A DNA stretch of 64,000 bases from Haliclystus octoradiatus (lineage: Eukaryota; Cnidaria; Staurozoa; Stauromedusae; Haliclystidae), in contig OU744453.1 in assembly GCA_916610825.1 (NCBI GenBank), forward strand, positions 14,005,469 to 14,069,468. Direction: 5' to 3'. The first letter of the stretch is position 1; every line of letters starts with the position of its first letter. Below, piece by piece: positions 31,801-44,477 of this stretch. The notes beneath the pieces were generated by a model that saw nothing but the letters and a program-made list of their open reading frames with translations, was not told the DNA's origin and searched no databases. A program made the position numbers and the translations under genes.

Positions 31801-32876
31801 ATATCGTTGTGTAAGTTGGAATTTAGAACTTCTGATCTGATTATTAATTCAGGGTATAATACTGTGCTTGTGTTTTATTCAATCCTACAATAGTTTCATT
31901 AATTTCTTGTTGGTTTGTCTAACAGATCCGAAGCAAACGGCAACTGCCTTCACAGTTCAGCATCTTTGGTTCTTTACAGGTGACAATTCTCTAGTTAAAA
32001 TTCTGAGGAAACCGATCTTGGCATCATATTTTTTGTGTTACATGGTGGCTCAGTAGCTATTTTCAGATATTAAAACTGTGTAAAAGAATTCATCAAAGCC
32101 TGCTCAGTTTCTAATTACAACAATCTAAAACAATGATTTTATACATAAATCTATAATATCAGATTATATTATGTAAACTTTTATGATTGAGTAAATTACA
32201 TGCATGGATTATACCTAATATGCTTTTCATACTGTATAACCAAGGCTGTCTATGATATTATCTTCTGACAGTCTATTAACCATAGTGCCAAGCAACTTTA
32301 AGTCATGTGGTCTATGGAGGTAAATATTTTCCTGTTCCTGCCCCCATCGTATGGAAAAACTGAACTGGAATATTGGGAGACCTGCACATTGAATGAATTT
32401 GAAATCAAACTAACACAACTATTTTTGTATAGTTTATGGTAATTAGCAACTTAATCATTAGTATATTTTTTCAAGGTTTCACACCTATGTTAATATGATC
32501 TGTTAGTACTATTATTATAATTATTTCACTGCTGTAAATATTACATTTAATTATTGTGAAGCGCTTAGATAAATGCCTATATAGTCATTATTATATAACA
32601 TTATATTATTATTAGTATTATATATTTTGAGTCAATTCAATTGCTTATTGGTGGGTATCAAATCTGAATATATTGTCATTTGAAAATTGATTTTAAGACC
32701 AAGAAACTGCGTTTATAGGCAGTCTAAGAGCTTTAAATTTTCAAAAATTTTCCGGGGGGGCATGCCCCTGACCCCCCTAGATGGGCGGGGCTAAGCCCCG
32801 CCCCGTGGGCTGCGCCCCTAAACAATAAATTCTTGCACCCCATAGGATTTTTCCTGCATCCGCCCCTGATAATAAC

Positions 32877-33479
32877 CATGTAATACTTTGAACATGAACA
32901 TAAGTATAATAACATCAAATATGGCTATATATACTGGTTTAAAAAGAGTGACTCACTCCTCTCTTGAGCTCACAAATTTACATAAAAACATGTGCTACTA
33001 CAATATTGGATACCCCACGTAGCCCCTTTTTCAAACTGTTATTAAATAGGCTAGTCAACAAGGGCGAAATAAATGAAATATAAATGTTCACACTGTCACA
33101 ACAGTAGCCTTGACAAACGTGAATAGTCTGAGAGATTGTTTCAATTAAATTGTAGCTATAAATGATGTGTGCTTTGTTGTTACGTAAACATATAAATTAC
33201 TGATTATATTTCAATAATAATCCGTTACTGGTTATATGTTTTGCTTTAACAAGAAACCAGGGTGCCTCACAGTATCTAACGGATTGTTTAGATCAATGAA
33301 ACAAGTAAAAAACTTTTTTATTTTTCTGTATATTTTAAAATTTAAAGAATAATTATATGGCAAAACGTTATTTTTACGGGGAAAATGTCTAAGGTTCTTG
33401 TCAAGGATCAAGCAAAAAGTTTTGCAGGATACCAGTGAGACTAATATGCGAATATGTGATTAGATGAGTTACCCCTGTT
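32877..33479. other. No gene seen
   Basis: AT-rich intergenic DNA. The short frames are unremarkable and no repeats match the rest of the window. Confidence 0.6.
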
Positions 33480-34697
33480 CAGGGGCGTATCCAGCCAAGT
33501 GGTCCGGGGGCATACCCCGGAAAATATTTGAATTTTGAAACCTCTTATGATGTCTGTACCATCGTTTTTACATATCCTAATCGGACTTTCAAGTAGCTAC
33601 AAAAGTATGGTCTATCTCCTAGTTATTCCAATTTATCATAAAATGATGTAACCAATGAAAACATGAATAGATCCAAGTTAAATATATCAGCATTTGCAGG
33701 AAAATGGTAAATATAAGTTTTAACAATGTACCCTGGAGAGAGAAGAACATTGGCCTGTGCGGCCTTGGTGTAGTGGCTAGGGCGTTGGACCACGGCCAGC
33801 AGGGTCTCGGGTTCAATCCCTGTTCGGAGCACTATTGGTTGGCGTCAAGAAGGGCATCCGGCTATTAAGCGCACACAAGCTTCAAAATATTAACAAATTA
33901 ACCAACCACCCTGGTGAAAAAAAGCTACAAGCTTACCCGGTATGTGGAAAAATTATAAATTCCAAAAAAAAAACTGCAAACTGCAACTCTGAAAATTCAC
34001 AAACTTCTACATCTTTCAAATAAAATGACACCTTGAACTCATGTGAAATAATCTCCTTGGAGTATATGTTTTCAAACTGCTTCAGTTTTATTAGATGTTT
34101 ATCTTGAGAAAGATCGCCACTGTTTTCAACTTCCAACAATGATTATGAATTTTATCCTTCACTAAGCCCCATTGTGATTAAGTTAACAAAAGGAAGCTAG
34201 ATGGCCATGAATGATTCCGGGTTTTAAAAATAACAAAAATAGCAAAGAAAGTACAAGCAGAACAGGAAGCAAGACAAGCTTTCTTATTCATGGGTGCCGA
34301 GGGGGGCAAACTATGTCAGGAATGTGAAATAGAGCATTATCATTGGTTCATAGCTGAATTCTATGAAGGCTACGTCATCCGAGGGGTGTGAAAGCAAAGC
34401 AATCCATTGGATGTTCTACTTTCGCTGTAGCGAAATCAGTGTCGTTGATTGGTAGAATTAAGTTGACTTCCTTCTAGTCCAGTGTCCAATCATACGATTA
34501 TTATAACAATCGTACTGCTACTTCCAATCTGCTACGAAAAATATGAGGTACTGAAGATGAAATTTCAATTACAAGTCGTTTTCTCCGTTATTGTTTTCGT
34601 AAAGAATAAAAGCAAAACAACAGCCGCAGCACCATCACACAGTTTAAAAGTCTGACGGGTGCGCTTGCCCCTGTTGCACCCCCTGAATCCGACCCTG
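33480..34697. mobile_element. Decayed hAT-family element hosting a SINE
   Basis: Left end CAGGGGCGTATCCAG and right end CTGAATCCGACCCTG are inverted versions of the hAT termini seen elsewhere in the window. A subterminal CCGGGGGCATACCCCGG palindrome follows the left end. The flanking octamers CCCCTGTT and ACTTTGTT agree at five of eight positions, so the target duplication is decayed or the two ends are not from one copy. No transposase seen. A tRNA-like SINE sits inside. Confidence 0.6.
33758..33960 (+). mobile_element. tRNA-derived SINE
   Basis: The head has an A box (TGGTGTAGTGG near 33768) and a B box (GGTTCAATCCC near 33811), the RNA polymerase III internal promoter of tRNA genes, with tRNA-like spacing. 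It is followed by a body including GTCAAGAAGGGCATCCGGC, a motif common in SINEs and related LINE tails. The tRNA-like head does not fold into a clean acceptor stem, so I call it a SINE and not a tRNA gene. The 3' end is approximate. Confidence 0.72.
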
Positions 34698-35276
34698 ACT
34701 TTGTTCCCAGATTTGAATATTACAAAAATCAGAGACTCTTCCCTGCGTGGTTGGCCAGGTTGAAAATTATGATTAATTACATTAGTTAAGATGTGCGACT
34801 TCGTAGATCATTTCGTCTAAAAAATTCAATCACGCCACGATGTCGATAGGATGATTCATTTCGTATTAAAAATTTCAATGCGGATACACTCTCACTTCTA
34901 TCAATTTTCTTTTTGAAGTCTGTAAGTGAATTCATGAAAATAATTATGGTATAAACGTTGATAAACTTTAGAAAGTCTAACAAAGTTAACTACAAACAAA
35001 GTTTTCAAGCATAATAGAAATAGCTTTAAATGCTGCATATCATAAGTCAATTACGAGTATGACAGCATGTTATAAACGATTATCCCCTTGTGAATATAGA
35101 GTGTGAATATTTCGCCAATTTTATAAATATTTGTGCACGATAATTTGATTTATAATTCGTTACTTTAGATAGTATAATATCCCCATACCGTTTAATGTGC
35201 TGAGCTGAAAGCATTGAAACTGTATTGATTAACTGAGTAAAATCTAGTTTGATTGAAAAAGAATAGAATTTATAAT
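34698..35276. other. No gene seen
   Basis: AT-rich sequence without recognisable genes, leading into simple repeats. Confidence 0.55.
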
Positions 35277-35456
35277 AACAACAACAACAAAAACAACATC
35301 AACAACAATAACATCAACAATAACGGCAACGACGATGATGATGACAAACACAACGACAACAAAACAACAACAACAACAACAAAGACGATGACGACAACAA
35401 CAATAACAAACAACAAAAATATAAGCAACAAAAAAAGAAAATAATAAATCTATAAC
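35277..35456 (+). repeat. Imperfect AAC/ACG trinucleotide repeat
   Basis: CAACAA and GACGATG-type triplets. It is open in one frame only because simple triplets rarely make stops; the Asn/Thr/Asp runs are not a protein. Confidence 0.85.
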
Positions 35457-36065
<609 letters not shown>

Positions 36066-36071
36066 TTGATA

Positions 36072-39000
36072 TTACATTTTTCTTCTCATTTTTATTTCTG
36101 TCTTTGATAATGAGCGTTCATAGGTAGTTATACTTAGCCAATTTATACCTTTTGCATGTGCTGTTTCTCCATACTTTCCATTTAAATTTACAACATGGCA
36201 ATCATCGTACCACCATGCACCAGTGAATATAACAGCACAATTTGAATGAAAACTATCATTATCCTTATCTTTTGTAGTGAACATGTCGCCTCTGTGACGA
36301 GCCAAATTGTTAACAGCAACATTACCTTGAACCAAAAAATTATGAAACAATGAAATGTAATTTCATAAAATGTGATATGAATACATGCGCACACTTTATA
36401 TTTATCAGACTTGTTCAACAATTGAATGCTTACTCGATATACATAGAATAACTTCTATACATTGTAAAATTCGAAAAATGAATGCTTTTCTATCCCCATA
36501 CTTTTCATGATCAGGGGTTTGACCGTGAATCATAATAAATACGCTGATGTGATTTTCAAGGCTCGCGGAGAATCCTGCTGTTTTAGTTCTTCAGCATTCA
36601 GTCTATGCCGTTTACTTCTTTTCAGACTATCTATATCATAACGACAAATCCAAATTTCCGATAAAATTCACGATTTCATTTGAACGATATTCATATATCT
36701 AGGAAATATTATAGGAACAAGCGGTTACTTGCAAGCAAAATATATCCCTTATAGAAGTTTGCATATACATACGAGGATATGTATATTTTTGAGCTGTTAA
36801 GGTCTGCTGTATGGCAAATAATTTCCGTATCTGAATGGTAAATTTATTAGGCTTTTTGATTGGCTAAGACACCGGAGAGAAATGTATTCATTCAAAACAA
36901 AATATGATATTTAAAGTAAAAACAAGTCAAGATATTGAATTTCTCGGGATATTTTCTTTGACCAGTTGATATCAATATATCATTAACTAATACTCAATCA
37001 CAGCGCAGTAGGTTCGAGGGGAGTAAACAGCCAACAATTTGCCAAAATATATCCAAAGGTGATCATCACTTGAAGCTAACACAGAGACATCACCGCAAGA
37101 GAGATTTACGAAACACCACTGAATTTAGTCCAGATTGCGCTATTGTCTAGACACAAACAGGAAACCAAAGTGAAAATTAGTCCTTGGAAGACAAGGTTGA
37201 ACATAAGTCTGTTTCGTTTCGTGGTGATATGAGCTATATATAATGGCGCAAAAAATTATCCATGTTTTATGATAAAATAATTTTTAATAGAACTATTCAA
37301 TGAATATGTATACAAGATCAAGTCCTAAATAATATGGTTTCGAAATGAGTTTTTTACAAAATCTTCAATTCTGTTGAATTCAATTGGATATGACAATTAA
37401 AACGCATTTTAAATGACTTAAGTAAAAAAGCCGATCTATCTCGAGTAGAGATATAAATATAAACAATATAGATATCCAAATATAAGAAGTATAAATATCC
37501 TATTTGAACATAAAAACTGATAAGAAATACTGAAGTTACAAGAATTGATCCTAGATTCGAATTTTAATTTACCGTTTACTCCAGTGTAATCTAGTCTGTA
37601 GTTGTCTGTCTCGTCTGAAATCGTGGCTCCGTAGTATTCCATATAGTAATGTTTATCTCCATCCCATAAATCAAATCGGAGTGTTGTTTCTCCACCTTCA
37701 GTAAGTTTATGAGCTGCATCCAATCCAAGCCAAAACTCCCCACAAATATCACCGAATCCATTTTTATAAGAATTCCAATCACGATAAAAATCTATAGTGC
37801 CATCAAACCGTCTTTGAAACAAAGTCCAACCTAATGCGGTAGAAGTAAAACATATATTTACGTTAGAAAATATTATGCCATATGTTAATAAGTCGAGATA
37901 ACATATAAGATGCCCGATAAGCTGTCATAATTGACTATATTATGTTTGCCTCATATGAATAAGTTTCTACCTTCGATGATTAGACTGAACTATGTTGTCC
38001 CCTCTAGGTGTATATCAAAGTCTTATAGCAGATGATGATAACCTTCACGACATGAAATATCATTAGATTCTCAATACCAAAAACAGTTTTATATCCGCTT
38101 CTGGTGGTTCGCGCCACATAGATAGTGATAGCTTAACAACTAAGACTACCAACGTTCATTTTGTAACAATTATGTAAGGCGTAAGAGGGACTGCACATTC
38201 CTATAATGCTACAAAAAACTAAGAAATGTTTATTTTTTCATTTCTTATGAGCATATTCAAATTTGCTGTGGAAGTTCATTTATTGCCTTTCAGAACTTCA
38301 GAATTCGAAGTTTGCTATTTAATTTTTATATATTTAATCACAACATTTCGGTTGCAACTTGCAATTATTTTGAAAGAGACAAAAGGATTCCATAAGGTCA
38401 AAGATATTTTGATTTCTTTTATAGAAATTTCAATTGATCAATTATCTTGCTTTATTGTGTTAGGATTATCGATTATAAATGTACACATAGGATCATAAAA
38501 ATACGTTTTTTATAATATAAATTAGTGTACTTGAAAATGGTTGTAAGTTGTTACAAAGCGTTGTATTTAGATCCCAGGTTAACTAAATATACCTGATGTT
38601 ACCAATTATTTTTACTGTTAAAATCAAAACAGGAAAATCCATGTGCTTAAATCAAGAAAAAATTTTCTTGAAATAAGAATAAATGTACTTGTCCACATAG
38701 GAAGCAAATATTCCTACCCTAGAACAAATTTGCTTGTTATATTTTCTTATTTTAAGCACAAATTTACTTGACATTCAGTGTTCCCTTTACGTCTGCGTGT
38801 AGGCTCATTAGCGTCATAGCGATTTTTAGACTTTACGAATATTATAAAGTGCCTATAGAAAGCTTCCCAATATTTTCCATGTCAGAGACATTGTAGAATT
38901 ATCCCGAATTGGGTTCGAATAAATTATTTTCTGACGTATTGATTTGTTTATAAGAAACATGCATTGTTTAATATAAAATCTATACACATAGCACATAATT

Positions 39001-42000
39001 GGAATTTCAGCTAATCATTAAATTTTATCAACTTAGCATAATTGGAATTTCAGCTAATTATTGAATTTTTTCAAAATAAATCATATTTTCTATTTCACAT
39101 AAGCTAAACTAACTACCATGAGTAATTTTGTCAAATAATATGGAGAAGCTTTGAATTTATTAGTAATTAGCAGTGTGAATTATCGTGTTGATATTAACTG
39201 AATCGATACCCTTAACATAATTGGAATTTCAAGTAATCATTAAATTTTTTCAACATCAATCATATTATCTATTTCACCTAGGCTAAACTAACTACCATAA
39301 GCAATTTCGCTGAATGATGTTGAGAATTTTTGAATTTATTAGCAAATAGCATTGTGAATTATCGTGTTGATATTAACAAAATCAGTACCTTAGCATAATA
39401 GGAATTTCAGCTAATTATTTAATTTTTTCAAAATAAATCATATTTTCTATTTCACATAAGCGAAACTAACTACCATGAGTAATTTTGTCAAATAATATTG
39501 AGAAGCTTTGAATTTATTAGAAAATAGCAGTTTGAACTATTGTGTTGATATTAACTGAATTGATACCCTTAACATAGTTGGAATTTCAGCTAATCATTAA
39601 ATTTTTTCAACATCAATCATATTATCTATTTCACATAGGCTAAACTAACTGCAATAAGCAGTTTCGCTGAATAATGTTGAGAAGCTTTGAATTTATTAGC
39701 AATTAGCATAAATTATCGCGATGATATTAACAAAATCAGTACCCTTACCATAATTGAATTCCAGCTAATTATTGAATTTTTCCAAAATAAATCATATTAT
39801 CTATTTCACATAAGCTAAACTAACTGCCATGAGTAATTTTTACAAACTATATTGAGAATTTTTGAATTTATTAGCAAGTAGCATTGTGAATTATCGTGTT
39901 GATATTTAAAAAATCAGTACCATTAGCATAATTGGAATTTCAGATAATTATTGAATATTTTCAAAATAAATCACATTTTCTATTTCACATAAGCTAAACT
40001 AACTGCCATGAGTAATTTTGTCAAATAATATTGAGAAGCTTTGAATTTATTAGCAATTAGCAGTGTGAATTATCGTGTTGATATTAACTGAATCGATACC
40101 CTTAACATAATTGGAATTTCAAGTAATCATTAAATTTTTTCAACATCAATCATATTATCTATTTCACCTAGGCTAAACTAACTACCATACGCAATTTCGC
40201 TGAATAATGTTGAGAATTTTTGAATTTATTAGCAAATAGCATTGTGAATTATCGTGTTGATATTAACAAATTCAGTACCTTAGCATAATAGGAAATTCAG
40301 CTAATTGTTTAATTTTTTCAAAATAAATCATATTTTCTATTTCACATAAGCTAAACTAACTACCATGAGTAATTTTGTCAAATAATATTGAGAAGCTTTA
40401 GAAAATAGCAGTTGTAACTATTGTGTTGATATTAACTGAATTGATACCCTTGACATAATTGGAATTTCAGCTAATCATTAAATTTTTTCAACATCAATCA
40501 TATTATCTACTTCACATAGGCTAAACTAACTACAATAAGCAGTTTCGCTGAATAATGTTGAGAAGCTTTGAATTTATTAGCAATTAGCATTGTGAATTAT
40601 CGCGATGATATTAACAAAATCAGTATCCTTACCATAATTGAATTCCAGCTAATTATTGAATTTTTCCAAAATAAATCATATTTTCTATTTCACATAAGCT
40701 AAACTAACTACCATGAGTAATTTTGTCAAATAATATGGAGAAGCTTTGAATTTATTAGTAATTAGCAGTGTGAATTATTGTGTTGATATTAACTGAATCG
40801 ATACCCTTAACATAATTGGAATTTCAAGTAATCATTAAATTTTTTCAACATCAATCATATTATCTATTTCACCTAGGCTAAACTAACTACCATACGCAAT
40901 TTCGCTGAATAATGTTGAGAATTTTTGAATTTATTAGCAAATAGCATTGTGAATTATCGTGTTGATATTAACAAATTCAGTACCTTAGCATAATAGGAAA
41001 TTCAGCTAATTGTTTAATTTTTTCAAAATAAATCATATTTTCTATTTCACATAAGCTAAACTAACTACCATGAGTAATTTTGTCAAATAATATTGAGAAG
41101 CTTTAGAAAATAGCAGTTGTAACTATTGTGTTGATATTAACTGAATTGATACCCTTGACATAATTGGAATTTCAGCTAATCATTAAATTTTTTCAACATC
41201 AATCATATCATCTATTTCACCTAGGCTAAACTAACTACCATAAGCAATTTCGCTGAATAATGTTTAGAATTTTTGAATTTATTAGCAAATAGCATTGTGA
41301 ATTATCGTGTTGATATTAACAAGATCAGTACCTTAGCATAATAGGAATTTCAGCTAATTATTTAATTTTTTCAAAATAAATCATATTTTCTATTTCACAT
41401 AAGCGAAACTAAGGCCCTGTTTACAAGGAGGGCGAGTTACCCGGGTAGGCGAGTTACTCGCCTTACCGAGTTAAAATGTGTTGTGTGTTTACAAGGGTCA
41501 CCTGAGTAACCCGCCTACCCGAGTTAAATAATTTGAAGCCAATCTAAGCATGCGCGCTGAAATGGAACGATTAGAGAACAAAAGATGTCTACAGCGGAAA
41601 CGTTCGAAACAATAGAAAATTAAAGCTACCATTTTTAATTTTTTAACCCGCCTACCCGAGTTACTCGCCTATATCCGTTTACAAGTCAAAAAGTGACAGA
41701 AAGTTGTCTCGGGTAGGCGAGTTACCCGATCTGCCAAGGCGAGTAACTCGGGTAGGCGAGTTACTCGGGTGGGCGAGACAACTTTCTCACTTTGCTTGTA
41801 AACAGAACGCGCATAAACAATAGACCCGGGTAACTCGCCAACCCGAGTAACTCGCCTACCCGAGTAACTCGCCCTCCTTGTAAACAGGGCCTAACTACCA
41901 TAAGTAATTTTGTCAAATAATATTGAGAAGCTTTGAATTTATTAGAAAATAGCAGTTTGAACTATTGTGTTGATATTAACTGAATTGATACCCTTAACAT

Positions 42001-44477
42001 AATTGGAATTTCAGCTAATCATTAAATTTTTTCAACATCAATCATATTATCTATTTCACATAGGCTAAACTAACTACAATAAGCAGTTTCGCTGAATAAT
42101 GTTGAGAAGCTTTGAATTTATTAGCAAATAGCATTGTGAATTATTGTGTTGATATTTACAAAATCAGTACCATTAGCATATTTGGAATTTCAGCTAATTA
42201 TTGAATATTTTCAAAATACATCACATTTTCTATTTCACATAAGCTAAACTAACTGCCATGAGTAATTTTGTCAAATAATATTGAGAAGCTTTGAATTTAT
42301 TAGCAAATAGCAGTTTGAATTGTTGTGTTGATATTAACAAAATCAGTACCATTAGCATAATTGGAATTTATTTAAATTTTTCAAAATAAATCATATTTTC
42401 TATTTCACTCAAGCTAAACTAACTACCATGAGTAATTTTGTCAAACAATATTGAGAATTTTTGAATTTATTAGCAAATAACATTGTAAATTATCGTGTTG
42501 ATATTAACAAAATCAGTACCGTTAGCATAATTTGAATTTCAGCTAATTATTTAATTTTTTCAAAATAAATCATATTTTCTATTTCACTTAAGCTAAACTA
42601 ACTACCATGAGTAATTTTGTCAAACAATATTGAGAATTTTTGAATTTATTAGCAAATAACATTGTGAATTATCGTGTTGATATTAACAAAATCAGTACCC
42701 TTAGCATAATTGGAATTTCACCTAATTATTGAATTTTTTCAAAATAAATCATATTTTCTATTTTACTGCTAAACTAACTACCATGAGTAATTTTGTCAAA
42801 CAATATTGAGAATTTTTGAATTTATTAGCAAATAACATTGTGAATTATCGTGTTGATATTAACAAAATCAGTACCCTCAGCATAATTAGAACTTCAGCTG
42901 ATCATTAAATTTTTTAACATAAGTTATATTATCTATTTCACATAGGCTAACTACAATGAGTAGTTTTGTTAAATGATTTTTCAAAGTTTTGATTTTATGA
43001 GCAAAAAGCATTGTGAATTGTCGTGATCATATTTTGTGAACTATTCTGGATTGCTAGATTAATTTGGGCTAAATCTGTTATCTAAGACGAAAGATAATAG
43101 AAATTTCAATCAATTATAAAAGTTTGCTGTATATTATAATTTCTACTTCAAGATCCATTATCTAACTGTTAAACAGTGTAGAATATTGAATTTATGAGCC
43201 AAGAGCACAAAACAGTATGAATTTATAGGGCTAATTTTAACAGAATTGATACTCTATATTTTTATAAATCAAATACATGACAACAAGCAAATTTAAACTA
43301 GGCTAGCAAATTTCAATAATACAAGCAAATTTAGTCTAGGGTAGAAAAATTTTCTCGATTCAAGAAAATATATTCTTTATGAAATATTCACACCACTTAT
43401 TTTCTTGTTTTAAGAAAATGTGTTGCTTAAAACTAGAATAAAAGCCTACCCTAGTAAATGGATTTTCCTGTGTAATGAGTCCCGATTAAAGCTGAGGCTT
43501 AGAACAGAAATCAATCTGATTAAGTGGAAAGTGGAAAATGTAAGGCGAAATGATTGATTCCAAACGAAAAATGTAATATTTCGTATTGATTGTTATTCAG
43601 TGACCGCAAATACTCTACAAATGAACATTTTCGAGTACAACATTTAAGCAAAAGCCAATTTTTGCCTAGATGTACATCTATTCGATCCAACGCCTGATTT
43701 AGTCGTACCATGCTACCTTGGTCAGTTAAAAATTAATCATCTTACTTTTGTAGATCGTAGCCCGCTTTTTTAGGCTTGCCGTAACTATCTTTCATTCAGT
43801 ACTAAGCATGAGATGTTATTTTAATTATTTCCCCTTGGATTGCCAAGACTTACCTCCACCAGCAGTTTCCATATCACAGAAAGCCTGTGTGATTTTGATA
43901 TCCAATATTTTCAATAAATAGATGCCATTTTCATTTTCTCCGCGTGTCTGCACTTCCAAACAATCTTTTGCCTGAAGATATAAAAAGCAACCGCTGAATG
44001 CTTCTTGATTGTTATATTATCCTTGCATTACAAATGTCAGATTGTTTAGAATATTTAACTTTTTTAAACAAGTTAATATCTACATATTATAAAGAAGATA
44101 AAGGTTAGAGCTATAAAACTTACAGCAGATGTCCTTTCTCTTGTCTGATGAAATTTGATTTTGGGATAATTGAGGTCGTAATAAGTTGAATTTTTTGATT
44201 GAATAATTTCGCTTTCCTCGTTGTAAGTGGCAGCGCAAGTGAATAATTCACATTGCAAATTTTTTCCAGTCTCATTTTGAATAACATTGATAGATCGACA
44301 ATCCTGTGTAGCAGTACAAGAGACTTTGCAGTACAATGATGTGTTCACTGCAAACCGCTTAAATGGTTTTCTTAATCGTAAGAAACCAACGCTTGTATTA
44401 TAGCTTGAGCCAATAGTCTCGAAAGCGCAGATAAAGTTAAGCTCAAGAAGTGAAAATATAAAAATATACCACTTCAT
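36072..44477 (-). CDS. Secreted PAN/apple-like plus fibrinogen C-terminal domain protein, four exons
   Basis: Exons 44477-44124, 43971-43854, 37830-37573 and 36325-36072 total 984 bp, exactly 328 codons, with GT-AG introns in matching phase (0, 1, 1). Residues 1-18 are a signal peptide. About 30-95 are a Cys-rich PAN/apple-like region (SLYCKVSCTATQDC, CELFTC) with NxS/T glycosylation sites. From KDCLEV (about 120) runs a fibrinogen-related domain: AFCDMETAGGGWTLFQRR, FWLGLDAAH, LRFDLWDG, calcium-site DKDND, and the NCA ... GAWWYDDCH disulfide region. Such proteins act outside the cell as lectin-like recognition molecules (ficolin and tachylectin relatives) or matrix factors; ligand unknown. 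The third exon starts after a 6 kb intron filled with satellite. The stop abuts the TAA microsatellite. It appears intact. Confidence 0.9.
38980..42990. repeat. ~178 bp satellite arranged as ~357 bp dimers
   Basis: About twenty monomers sharing TTTATTAGCAAATAGCA, GTGTTGATATTAAC, CATAATTGGAATTTCAGCTA and CTAAACTAACTACCAT. Two monomer types alternate (one with TCAAAATAAATCATATTTTC and GAGTAATTTTGTCAAA, the other with TCAACATCAATCATATTATC and GCAATTTCGCTGAA), giving a dimer period near 357 bp. Longer near-identical stretches recur about 890 bp apart and about 710 bp apart, so local amplification was recent. Near 42350-42900 the array shifts to one monomer type. Confidence 0.92.
41413..41891. mobile_element. 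479 bp Harbinger-type MITE inserted in the satellite
   Basis: Perfect terminal inversion GGCCCTGTTTACAAGGAGGG, with target-site duplication TAA at 41410-41412 and 41892-41894, the size and sequence expected for PIF/Harbinger. Inside are many copies of a CGGGTAGGCGAGTTACTCG-like unit in both orientations, so it can fold extensively. The satellite sequence resumes exactly after the duplication. Confidence 0.9.

Larger units (their letters stand above)
30470..32868. mobile_element. hAT-type element, 2399 bp, with CCAAT/octamer cassettes
   Basis: 8 bp target-site duplication ATAATAAC at 30462-30469 and 32869-32876. Termini are CAGGGGCGGAT and its inverse ATCCGCCCCTG. The right end has the GC-rich subterminal block (CCGGGGGGGCATGCCCC, GGGCGGGGCTAAGCCCCGCC) shared with 18473-20047. 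The left third has four promoter-like cassettes, followed by a 57-codon frame and a three-unit tandem repeat. No transposase domain is visible, so it is probably non-autonomous. Confidence 0.9.
38629..43471. mobile_element. 4.8 kb TIR-bounded block carrying a satellite array
   Basis: The ends are 14 bp inverted repeats ACAGGAAAATCCAT (38629-38642 and 43458-43471). Subterminal regions also match in inverted orientation (CTACCCTAGA followed by AAATTTGCTTGT, near 38715 and 43300-43335). Between them are the tandem repeats. This suggests a non-autonomous DNA transposon whose interior expanded into satellite. No clear target duplication (left flank AAATCAAA, right flank GTAATGAG) and no coding capacity. 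Confidence 0.6.

Noticed and set aside
33758-33832. Possible tRNA gene
   Set aside because: A and B boxes fit, but the acceptor stem does not pair and a SINE body follows.
35253-35444. Asn/Thr/Asp-rich open frame
   Set aside because: It is simply AAC/ACG triplet repeat read in one frame; no protein evidence.
38226-38498. 90-codon hydrophobic frame within the host gene intron
   Set aside because: AT-rich intron sequence, opposite strand, no domain.
38980-42990. CRISPR-like regular array
   Set aside because: Units of ~178 bp are contiguous satellite without unique spacers, in an animal genome.
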